Shown: positions 52,663-62,312 of the stretch, piece by piece
How positions within the stretch are numbered: the stretch's first letter is position 1
Layout: every line of letters begins with the position of its first letter
Assembly: GCA_026075535.2 (NCBI GenBank)
Contig: AP026546.1
Span: 6,572,001-6,636,000, forward strand
Direction: 5' to 3'
Length of the DNA stretch: 64,000 nt
Origin: Tricholoma matsutake
Lineage: Eukaryota > Basidiomycota > Agaricomycetes > Agaricales > Tricholomataceae
Notes under the pieces: generated by a model
Told to the model about the DNA's origin: nothing
Database searches by the model: none
Seen by the model: only the letters and a program-made list of their open reading frames with translations
Position numbers and translations under genes: made by a program

Positions 52663-53713
52663 CAGACTCCTAACCAGTCGTCTTCGGGTGTTCGTTCCAA
52701 GGCCAGGACATTCCATGCCAAACAGTGACAAATTCAAACCTTAAACTTGGAAGAACACCCTACGACGACTGGCAAAAGATGTCAGCCACAATTGTGGGAA
52801 CCCTGACAAATGTCCCACAAATAGACCAAGTTCGCACACCAGTTCATTTCTGGGGTCACATGGTTGCATTTTTTTTAAATGGACTCGGATACATAGCAAT
52901 GAAAAGAAAAAAGCTACATTATCATGATGGATCCAGACATAACATTGAAGATACAAGACACAAAGGCTGTGTGGCTCCAGAGCATCTTCTCGCAAAAACC
53001 CCCTCGCTGCATGAGGATCTCGGGATTGATCATGATGACGCGGTACTCCAGATTCTGAATCGCCTACTTGTGCATGGGTTCCATGTAAAATCACTATACA
53101 TGTTGTTACACACCTGGAACGTGGCTTTGTTTGTGTTGCGGGCTGTCACAGATACAGCTGTGATGCTCGCAGCTTCGAGCTGCTTCCCAAATTGCTCACC
53201 GAGAAGGTTTAGAGCCATTATGATTATGGACAGCTTTCCACCATTGAAAAGAAGAGGCATAAGGAAGCATAAGGTCTTTCCAGACCCAGTGGAAGCCGTG
53301 CTGATGATGTCTTGCAGAGTGTACTGAGAATGCAACTGAGCCATGCATAATTCAATTTGAAACACGCAGGGTGACATCTTGAAGACAGCCACTGTCTGTT
53401 CCCGGATGTGCTCAGGAGAAACTGAAGGTGCCTGCATGCTTGTATCGGAGGTAGTAGACATAATGTTATTTTCATAGTCAATCAACAATGGAATGGACGC
53501 GACGTGTTTGGTCATATGATTCAAAATGTGATGTATTCATTCAGACCAGTTCAAAATTTCGTGTTGATTAAGAAGTTCCCACAATTGTGGCTGACATCTT
53601 TTGCCAGTCGTCGTAGGGTGTTCTTCCAAGTTTAAGGTTTGAATTTGTCACTGTTTGGCATGGAATGTCCTGGCCTTGGAACGAACACCCGAAGACGACT
53701 GGTTAGGAGTCTG
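52663..53713. mobile_element. MULE-like element with perfect 139-bp terminal inverted repeats and captured helicase fragment
   Basis: Arms 52,663-52,801 and 53,575-53,713 are exact reverse complements by eye, beginning CAGACTCCTAACCAG. Flanks AATGAGGTC (52,654-52,662 and 53,714-53,722) are a perfect 9-bp duplication. Long TIRs and a 9-bp duplication fit Mutator-like elements; the CAG end is less usual. Each arm contains its own foldback (CCAGTCGTC..TTCCAAG against CTTGGAA..GACGACTGG). There is no transposase; the interior is a piece of helicase gene. Confidence 0.85.
52914..53461 (-). pseudogene. Captured RecQ-like DEAD/H helicase gene fragment
   Basis: Minus strand, exons 53,461-53,114 and 53,063-52,914 around a 50-nt GTGTGT..TAG intron, giving 165 codons from ATG to a stop. 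It reads SPEHIREQTVAVFKMSPCVF, then Walker A in ISTASTGSGKTLCFLMPLLF, a motif Ia-like SIIIMALNLLGEQFGKQ, and YRVIMINPEILMQRGGF. This is the N-terminal part of the RecQ-like helicases common in Agaricomycetes. The capture ends before the DEAD/DEGH box, so no ATPase can form. The retained intron shows DNA-level capture. It lies entirely inside the inverted-repeat element and is itself uninterrupted. Confidence 0.78.
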
Positions 53714-54011
53714 AATGAGGTCTATCTAATCTTAACTAGTTTCTATGTAACTCGGCAAATAATTTTTAACCGAACCCTAATACCGTGACTGGCGTGGGAA
53801 CTCGATACCTATCGAGGATACCTATCGAGAGCATTTGGTCACCCAACCAGCCGACAACCTGATCCGGCTCTCGCCAACACCTCGGTTGCATTAGTCTTAT
53901 GTATCCCATATCAGCCCATATCGACATGATATCGACTGGCACGAACGACTTTCACAGGCAAGATCAGCACGACGCACGTGTCTTAATGGCTATGATGCAG
54001 ATCACACGACC

Positions 54012-55444
54012 ATGTCTGAAACTACTACTGTTCGAACTATGACTACCAAGGATGCCACTTTGCAGTCTGATATAACGAAGTTGCGGACTGAAACAGACGG
54101 TTCATTCAAACGTGCGGATGCCTCGTTCAGAAATTTCATCGAGAAGGGTGGCTATTTCGAACCCCAGCTTGGTATGGTTTTTTCTCAATATCTGTCTTGT
54201 GATATTAATTTTTACGACTTCAGATCGTTATCATCTTTATGTGTCCTATGCCTGCCGTGAGTTTACTGGCTGTCCTGACTTTTGAAGCTGATCAACGATT
54301 CCGATTTAGCTTGGGCGACTAGGACCCTCATCGTTAGGAAGTTAAAAGGTCTCGAGGATGTTATTTGTAAAGAGATTTCCCTACCTCAGAATCGCCACGT
54401 CGCTAATATTTATTCGAAGCGGTGACGGTGGTGTCCCCACATATGGGTACTCAGGGCTGGCCATTTGCATCCGTCGATCTATTTCCTGCGGCAGAAGTGG
54501 ACCCTTTGTACAATTCTGAACATATTAGGGATCTCTACCTAAAGGCGGATCCCAATTATGGCGGCAGGTTTGTCTGTGTAGCATCTCTTGCACCATGATC
54601 ATCATTTTACACACCTAGGTTCACTGTCCCCGTTCTATGGGACAAGAAAAACCATACCATCGTAAACAACGAGAGTTCAGAAATCATTCGTATGTTCAAC
54701 ACTGCTTTCAACGATTTCATCCCTCCGGCCAAGGCATCCCTGGATTATTACCCAGCAAACCTTCAGGCTGAGATCGATGATCTTAATGAGTGGATCTATC
54801 CAAACATCAACAGTACGTTGCGTTCTATCGCTTACCCCATTCCTTTTCAGGGTCACATCGTTCATGCAGATGGTGTTTACCGAGCCGGATTTGCTTCTAC
54901 TCAGGAAGCGTACGAGGAAGCTGTACAGAATATTTTTGAAGCATTAGATAAAGTGGAGAAACTCATCACTGGGAAGGACTATCTCGTTGGAAACCAACTC
55001 ACTGAGGCGGATGTAAGGCTTTGGGTGACCATCGTACGTTGTTTCTTCGTTATTGCGCCTTTTGTTTTGACTGTGGCAATAGATTCGATTCGATCCTGTC
55101 TATGTAGGACACTTCAAATGCAACATTCGTACCATTCGCGATGGTTATCCTGCGATTCACACGTATGATCATCTCTACTTTCTTTTATTTTATTGCAAAT
55201 TTACTTTCTGGTATTATTAGTTGGATGCAGAAACTCTACTGGAATAATGACGCATTCAAGTCCTCGACCCACTTCGATCATATCAAGACTCACTATTATT
55301 GGTCGCATCCTTTCGTGCGTAAATATTGCATCTCCATTCAGTGTTCAGTTGCTGACTCTATCCGGTGGCATCTTATCATCGCAACAGATCAACCCAACAA
55401 GGGTCATTCCCGAGGGGCCCATCCCCAACGTCAGACTTCTGTGA
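54012..55444 (+). CDS. S-glutathionyl-hydroquinone reductase (Xi/ECM4-type GST), 9 exons
   Basis: Predicted cytosolic enzyme that reduces glutathionyl-hydroquinones to hydroquinones with GSH (quinone detoxification). Exons 54,012-54,171, 54,224-54,256, 54,310-54,366, 54,420-54,567, 54,619-54,812, 54,870-55,033, 55,083-55,162, 55,221-55,314 and 55,388-55,444 give 328 aa, normal for the family. Key motif YACPWATR with the catalytic Cys at about residue 64 (CPWA is the signature of this class), the thioredoxin-fold cis-Pro region [10 protein letters not shown] and [15 protein letters not shown] (GSH-binding), and the helical domain ending [20 protein letters not shown] and [13 protein letters not shown]. 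The start is the first ATG of the open N-terminus. A helicase-bearing transposon lies about 290 bp upstream. Confidence 0.95.
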
Positions 55445-55589
55445 GAAGTGTTTAAAAACAGATCAGGAATTTAGGCCGTGTATTTCTACTTTGTATGCCA
55501 TCAGTTAACAACGATTGATCATTGATGAATGGTCCATGAAATAGTCCCATAACCAGAAGTCCATACAAATCCCAATTAATTATTACTAC

Positions 55590-57296
55590 TTAGAGCAGAA
55601 TAGCTGCCGCCAGCAGGGAGCAAACCACAGCTGACCCGACTGAGAAGAAAAGATGATCCCCAACATCGATGAATGTCGCGTGAGAAGAAGCCCCATTCCT
55701 CGTGGCCGTCGGGCTCGGGCTCGTACCAGACCTACCACTTGTTGAAGCACCCTATATGGAAATTCGAGAATGAAGCAACAGTAATTCGCATGTGAATTCG
55801 TTTACTCACTGAAGACGTGGCTGAAGATATTCCTGAACTAATACCCATGACGAACAGACCATTGCCTATAGAGCTCAAGGTGGTACATGATGACGAAGAG
55901 GGTATAGGATGGGCGGACGGCGTTACTGGATCGCCTTGATGGAACGTGGAAGTGCCATAAACGCCCATCGGCTGGTAAGGAGTCGTCACACGGTGCACGG
56001 CTCATAGATAGTTCATATCATACCTGACCACTGTCACCTTGGCAGTTCTCAAAAACTCCTGGGTTATAATTGGCCGGCATATTCCAGTTGCATCCCATCA
56101 CGTCATAGATATGCTGCCGAATGCAGCGGCTTTATTCATGCTGATGTGTACTGGAGAGAGAGACCCGACATACCTGACACCAGGTTGGAGCCATTGGCCC
56201 AGGCTTGCACGCCCTAAAGCAAAATTGGGTGTCCGAGATAAAGTTCTGTGACGATTCGAAGTAAATCCCAGGACAGTACGATGATTGATTTACATACCGT
56301 CCACTCGAAAATCTCCTGCAGCTGTCCGAACGCACTCGAGAACACGAGGCCGCCGATAGGATTACCTATCCTAAAGGCGTGAGGTTGCAAAGGAGTTTAA
56401 GGACAGAAATATACAGACCGTTACCATCTGCTCCATGGGGGTCAAGCTGTTAACGTACACTTTAGATATAAGCGATCCGAACGCAGTTTGATTCAAAAAA
56501 TAGAAAGAGAATAATGACAAATGATAGGGCTTTCATGGCTGATCATCCCAGGGACGATGAGACTTAGGACCAGCCCTTCAAACGTGTGGTGTAAATTCCT
56601 GAGACGCACCTCTCCCTGTGTCATCGGGAAACTGGTGAGAGTGTGAAGATGTGAATTGGATAACAATTACTTACTCCTGCGTCTCCAGGGGGAACATTAA
56701 TGAAAGTCAAGTTACCAACACCTGTCAATCATGTAACGAATTGTTGGGAGGATCAAGCGTGAAACACACCAGTTATTTGAACAAAATCTGGGGTTTGGAC
56801 AAAATGTGCACCTGAAATGGTGCCGTCGGGGATTAGACGGTCACCAGTGCCATTCTGAATGCTATGATTAAACTATCTGCGATCAAGCAAAAATAAGTTG
56901 ATTTACTTTGATACACCATGCAACCTCGAATCTCTGGATAGAATGTAAAAAAAGGTTAGGATCTCTTTGGATGCGAATCATTACGACTCGCCTCCGTGTT
57001 GCCAATGACAGAACCAGGTCCAGGCTCTGGCGGAGCCCAAACGCACCAATCTGTGACAGAGTTGACTGAAGAGAGTTGATTCAATTTCAGGAGGAGACAG
57101 ATTGATAAAGTGGGTTACTATATGCATTCTGGCAATTCGAGGTCTGATTTACTGCGTTTACACAGTGATTGGTGCCAGCTTGACCTGCTTCAGATTGATC
57201 TGGTGCATTGGACGGAAGATAGGTTGCACTGTATTGCGCGCCTGTACCCCCAAGGAAGAGAAGCAAGCAAAGGAGAACACCAGTAATGGGGAACAT
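55590..57296 (-). CDS. Secreted 'macrofage activating glycoprotein' homologue 1, 12 exons, GPI-anchor-like tail
   Basis: Exons (minus): 57,296-57,119, 57,065-56,992, 56,933-56,907, 56,854-56,770, 56,721-56,675, 56,615-56,610, 56,446-56,425, 56,365-56,298, 56,245-56,174, 56,113-56,024, 55,971-55,810 and 55,751-55,590; 330 aa. Signal peptide (residues 1-20, MFPITGVLLCLLLFLGGTGA), then QYSATYLPSNAP, DWCVWAPPEPGPGSVIGNTE, DGTISGAHFVQTPDFVQITG, GNPIGGLVFSSAFGQLQEIF, FCFRACKPGPMAPTWCQ and PMGVYGTSTFHQGDPVTP, a Ser/Thr-rich linker and a hydrophobic C-terminus typical of GPI signals. Basidiomycete proteins of this kind are annotated as macrofage activating glycoprotein; their natural role is unknown. 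The model needs a 6-nt exon (GGAGAG) and a GC-AG intron (after 56,992), both shared with the paralogue at 62.3 kb. Confidence 0.88.
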
Positions 57297-58074
57297 TTGG
57301 CAGTTCAGTCTAAATGAGGCGAAGATAGGGATCTTGTCAGACTGACACGGGCTAAACGCCGTGTTTATCCCCAGGGCTCAGCGTCTTGTCAGGGTCGAAT
57401 GCACCCATCAGCGATAATTATAGCAGTGTGGAGTTTTCCCCATGTGTAATCTGTGTAAGTAGACGAATCGGAACAAAACCGTGGAAACAACATGTTATGT
57501 TCATGCTAATCGCTTTATAGCAATTGTGCGTGGTTTATTTGCGTATATTGTCTACGATTTCGACGACGGCTCCCTTGGCAATTCCCTCGCTACCTACGCG
57601 AGGAGCACTTCCACCAACCTATACCTTTTCACGCGCAATTTCAAACGTGTGACAAGCCCCAAGCTGCCTCAAGGTGGTTAAGACGGTCAGGGGACCCGTT
57701 TGCCACGAGGAAGATTTGGCTCCATTTGGGAATAGAAGCACATAGACCGGTGCCGTCGTCTTCGTATAGTTCTATCTTCGAATTTATCGCCCCTTGCACA
57801 ACTTGAAATTACTTGAAAATTGTGAGGTGAGCCAGAGTCCGACAGATCAACATCACACGGATCTTGTTTAGGAGGGTTTAGCAATCCAATCCACTCATGG
57901 ACGGATCTTAACAAGTCTAAGATGAAATATGTTCCAAGGATTTATCCATTTAAGAACTTAGGTTTTGTGAAGTACATTGTTGGTATCAGGTTATCAGGAT
58001 CACCTCGGCTAACTCCTGATCAGGGTTACAAAAGGCCAGAGCATCCTCTTCCGCTGTTCTCCTATCCCTTCCTC
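57297..58074. promoter_or_regulatory. Divergent intergenic region between MAG-like gene 1 and the P450
   Basis: 778 bp between two start codons on opposite strands, so it should hold both promoters. No TATA or specific operator could be assigned with confidence. Confidence 0.5.
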
Positions 58075-59970
58075 ATGTACGACCTACTCGATCTCGTTCC
58101 CCAGAGTATAAACCTCGCCACATTTGCCGCCATCATACCGACTGCATTCGTCCTAGCACACGTTGTTCCCTATTTCTATGACCCTCATGGCATCCGTCTG
58201 TATTCTGGACCTTTCATCGCGAAATTCTCCGATATCTGGCTTGGCATTGTCGCAAAGAATGGTCATCGTTCTGAAGTAGTGCATAGGATGCACCTAAAGT
58301 ATGGTTCGTGGTTACTTCCCAACGCATTCTGGTGACTCATCCGCTGACGTCATGTCATACAGGTCCCTTCGTCCGCTTGGCCCCGAACCATATTTCTATC
58401 GCTGAACCAGACGCACTCGCGCTAATTTATGCACACGGTAACGGTGCCCTCAAGTCCGGTTTTTACGACGCGTTCGTTTCAATTCGACGAGGTGTTTTCA
58501 ACACACGTGATCGTAACGAGCACACCCGCAAGCGCAAGATTGTCTCCCATATCTTTTCCCAGAAGAGCGTCATCGAATTCGAGCCTCACGTTAGATTATA
58601 TGTCGCCACATTCATCAAGCAATGGGACCGTTTGTACGATGCTGCCCTTAAAGGCATGTCTGGTCATGAAGGAGAAGGTTGGAAAGGGCACGACGGTCGT
58701 CTCTGGCTCGATTGTTTGCCCTGTACGCAGAATGGTCTACTTGTATCCGATGACCCTCATCAGGTTGATTAATAGGGGCAAACTATCTGGCGTTTGACAT
58801 TGTGGGCGACCTTGCGTTCGGGGCACCTTTCGGTATGCTGGAAGCTGCGAAGGATATAGCTGTCGTTCCAAAAAATCAGGAAGACGTTATGAGATCGTAT
58901 GGTACGGGCAAAGTTCCTGAGGTCATTGAGATTCCGGCAGTCAAAATTCTGAACGGACGAGGAGAGTATTCCATGTCGATGGGTGTTCTCCCAGCGTGGT
59001 GGCGTCCCTTTGTTCGGCAACTTCCGTGGTACAGGAAGGGGCAAGCAGACGTCAAGGCACTTGCTGGTATTGCCATCATGGCTGTCGCGAAGCGTCTCGC
59101 GACTCCAACCGATCGAGTTGATCTATTGAGTAAGTTGCAAGCAGGACGGGATGGTGAGGGCAAACCTATGGGAAGCGAAGAATTAACCGCGGAAGCTCTA
59201 ACACTTCTGATCGCCGGCTCGGATACTACGTCAAAGTACGATTACCATTTAACGGAAGCACATATCTCTGATTGTTTTGGATTCATAACAGCTCCACCTG
59301 CGCTATCGTATATTACCTCGCACTCAACCGCCATGTCCAAGAAAAGCTACACAAGGAATTGGACGAACAACTGGGATCAGAAGATGAAACTGTTGCCACC
59401 GGTGATCAAGTCAAAAGTCTCCCTTATCTCGATGCCTGCATCAACGAAGGTCTCCGCATGCACTCCACATCGTCTATTGGCCTCCCACGGGTCGTCCCTG
59501 AGGGAGGATTGACGATACTTGGGCAGTTCTTCCCTGAAGGCACCATTGTCAGCGTTCCGAGTTACTCCATCCATCGCAATACGTCAATTTGGGGCGAGGA
59601 TGTCGAAGAATATCGACCAGAACGTTGGTTTGAACGAGACCCCGCTGACATCCAGAAAACGTTCAACCCTTTCTCTACAGGACCGAGGTATAGCTATCAC
59701 TGTCACTTTCCGATTGTTGCTCACTTCTTCGGTCGCCAGGGGCTGTGTTGGTCGTAACTTGGCGTTCCTCGAGCTTCAGATTATCATCGCTTCTATCCTC
59801 CGCAGATACGACTTCATTCTTGAGAATCCAGACGAACCAGTGTGTTCCATTTTCCTGAAATGCTACGCATAGATCTAATCTATCATTACTTTCAGCTCCA
59901 AACTCGTGAAGGGTTCCTAAGGAAGCCTTTAAGATGTAGAGTTGGGGTCAAGAGGCGTGAAATTCTTTAG
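58075..59970 (+). CDS. CYP53-like cytochrome P450 (benzoate 4-monooxygenase type), 6 exons
   Basis: Predicted ER-anchored monooxygenase; CYP53 enzymes para-hydroxylate benzoate in fungi, using NADPH-P450 reductase. Exons 58,075-58,303, 58,363-58,722, 58,776-59,235, 59,292-59,687, 59,740-59,839 and 59,896-59,970 give 539 aa. N-terminal membrane anchor at about residues 12-37 (LATFAAIIPTAFVLAHVVPY), the CYP53-style segments SGPFIAKFSDIWLG, YDAFVSIRRGVFNTRDR and DIVGDLAFGAPFGM, I-helix AGSDTTS (about 343-349), ExxR in INEGLR (about 402), YRPERWFERD, and haem loop FSTGPRGCVGR with the Cys ligand near 484. The C-terminus is TREGFLRKPLRCRVGVKRRE. All key residues are present and the gene appears functional. 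The exact substrate is inferred from family resemblance. Confidence 0.93.
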
Positions 59971-60149
59971 TCTAGATTTTATGTATACTTGTTTGTGTAT
60001 ATCTTATCTTATCTTATCCTATCCCGGTAATCTCTATCTTTCCTTTTTTTCCGATACGTTACTCAAACATGATTCATTCTTGTGCGTGATTTACATACAC
60101 ATGGGATTTTCAGAGACACCTCTGTTTTCAATCACCAACATGCTCCTGG

Positions 60150-60790
60150 ATGGCATCTGAGACATCACCACCCAGCACCAGTGCCTCTCCAACAGACAAC
60201 CCCGTCCCACAGTTTTCACCCAGAGCCTCTCCTCCGACCATCCTCGCTTTTCTAGCAATAGGAATTTTCACTATTTCTATAGTGATCGTGCTGGGTTGGA
60301 GACGTGTGCAAATTGAACGAGGTATGGCTACAGAGATAAGAGCATCAGGAAAACGAAGAGAAGCCGAGGAAGTCCCGAAACTATGGGATTTATGGAGTAA
60401 TAGGACAGCAGGGAGAATGGAGGGCCATGTGCGATGGAACGGCGTCAAGGTCTGTGTGCAGGGTCGTTTTCCAACCTTACAGAAATTTACACTGCTATAC
60501 AGCCTGTTGCTGCCATGGTTATAGAAGAGGAGACTCCTGTTCCCCCTATCCTTGTCCGACAAGCTTCGGTAGCTCGCTCTGCACATGATCTCAGGGTTGA
60601 GAGGGATGTGAATGGGGGTCCAGTGCCATCCGACCCCGCTGTGAGTTTACAAGTTGTCATTGCCATTACCATGCCTTCACAGCACTCGGCCCATCGACAA
60701 ATGGCAGTCGGTCATGCACGCGACCCGTCTGACCGACTGGATTACAGCCTTGGACTGTATCGATGTGCGTTGTTGAAGGAGAAGGGGTGA
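60150..60790 (+). CDS. Small single-pass membrane protein, unknown function, 2 exons
   Basis: Exons 60,150-60,396 and 60,483-60,790 give 184 aa. Ser/Pro-rich N-terminus, one transmembrane segment at about residues 28-49 (TILAFLAIGIFTISIVIVLG), basic flank WRRVQIERG, then a cytosol-or-lumen tail with KLWDLW, QPVAAMVIEEETPVPP and SLQVVIAITMPS, ending YSLGLYRCALLKEK. I recognise the layout from many unnamed Agaricomycete proteins but no function is known. The intron is chosen because GTAATA..TTACAG keeps a conserved-looking downstream frame; the alternative, without the intron, ends after 124 aa. Confidence 0.65.
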
Positions 60791-60822
60791 AGGATAATAT
60801 CATAGTCTGGATGTGAAAAACG

Positions 60823-61389
60823 TCAGTTCGAATTTATAGGGAAAGAATGAACGGAGAATCCCCACAGCTGGCTTGGACGCCTCAGCGTCAATATACAGCT
60901 GTTTTCATGCACTACAGACACCGACAACCCACCAAACCGTATATGCTGAAGAAGACAGTCAACTCTCAGGACTCCGTGAGCCCGGATGCGTAGGGGATCA
61001 TCGGACACGCGCCAACGAGTGTCAAATACTTTGTTGATGCGCTCTCGCTGCTTCGCACATAGGCTGTCCCACTCATCTGGTCTGATTTGCAGTTGCAAAC
61101 AGCTGTGGATAGCATGTAATACGTCATAAATCGTGACGCCATGTGGGTTGTGGGCCTTTATAGGCCAGTCTGCAGGGAATATGCCACATATGATATGCAG
61201 TGATGTGGCGGGAGGCGAGGTGGCATATTGAGAGAGGTCAGCATGCGTCAGAAGAGCATTAGGGTCGGCAGTATATCGGACGCAGTAAGCGGGTGCTTCA
61301 TGCATATCCCACAGAAGAGAACAACAGTGGTTTGGTACGATATTGTGCTGTGAGTAGCGCAATAGCGGGTGAAGGATTAGTGGGGTCAT
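60823..61389 (-). CDS. DUF6699-type protein
   Basis: An intronless 188-codon frame. It contains TPLILHPLLRYS, CSLLWDMHEAP, LSQYATSPPATSLHIICG, GVTIYDVLHAIHSCLQLQIR, EWDSLCAKQRERINKVFDTR and VLRVDCLLQHIRFGGLSV. These are the spaced blocks of the Agaricomycete DUF6699 family (small, presumably cytosolic or nuclear proteins of unknown function, often in large copy number). The length is normal. It is convergent with the small membrane protein gene, with only 32 nt between stop codons, so the 3' UTRs must overlap. An additional upstream exon cannot be excluded. Confidence 0.8.
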   Translation of the reverse strand: MTPLILHPLLRYSQHNIVPNHCCSLLWDMHEAPAYCVRYTADPNALLTHADLSQYATSPPATSLHIICGIFPADWPIKAHNPHGVTIYDVLHAIHSCLQLQIRPDEWDSLCAKQRERINKVFDTRWRVSDDPLRIRAHGVLRVDCLLQHIRFGGLSVSVVHENSCILTLRRPSQLWGFSVHSFPINSN

Positions 61390-62312
61390 TTGCGAGATTC
61401 CTGAATACCATCATCATGTTTTTAACTTACCACCACCGCGGCTGCTAACAGTACAGCCACGAGTATGACGCACTAGATAGGAGGCTCGGGAAGCGCATAT
61501 TTGTACGCGTAGAGGCAGGAAGACGTTATCAGCACAGCTTCATGTATGGCAGAAAGCAATTGCTTGCTGCTGTGCACCAGGAGCTTCCAATAGACAAGGG
61601 GAGGATACACAATGAATACAGTGGTGAATCAGTCACAAAGCAGGGCTTCAGAAACCTCAAGCCAAGCCCTGGGCCGGCATGTTTCTGGGTACTGCCTCAG
61701 AAGTCAGCGGTTATATATTATGCATTGTGTAGGGAACTTCCATTGTCAGATACTTACGAGGGTACTGCCTTCAGGCGCAAGTCAAAGAGTTGATAGAAAA
61801 GTACGCGTCAAGATGAATAAGAGTGACAGGTACCGACAATATATAAGTATATATATAGGCCTAGGCACCAATATAAACACACAAGTGGGTCACGGCGCAC
61901 TGCATGCAACTCGGCGGCGTCTCTTTACGGCCCATGACCGCCGCTCTTCAATAGGATGGTAATACCGCCTCCTACTGAGAACTTTTATAATTAGTATTGT
62001 ACCGTCAATACGTATGAGAGCATGAACTGAGTGTCTAGTCCAAGTCTAGCCCTCTAGCTAGTACACATTACGGCAAGTCACGATTTATAGGCCTTATTAT
62101 GGGTAGATTACACGTAAGCCACCGACGAAACGTGGTAAACGCAACCAATGCTGTAGCTATGGTATAACGTCTAAATCATCCTTGTTAATAGATATTCCTT
62201 ATGCCAAGAGATACGAAGCATGAAAATGTCCGTGAATGTGTCAACAAGTCCCCAGTCGTTCATGTAAAAAGAATGTGTAGCTTTCCAATCCACCCCAAAG
62301 AGAAACTCGTAA
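61390..62312. other. Intergenic, no gene recognised
   Basis: Between the DUF6699 start and the MAG-like gene 2 stop. Open stretches on + near 61,540-61,960 show no family features, codon regularity or splice pattern that I would trust. Confidence 0.5.

Noticed and set aside
52914..53461. Functional helicase gene
   Set aside because: Ends before the DEAD-type box and all later motifs; only the N-terminal part is present within the inverted-repeat element.
61542..61962. Small plus-strand frames between DUF6699 and MAG-like gene 2
   Set aside because: No recognisable motif, splice pattern or composition signal.
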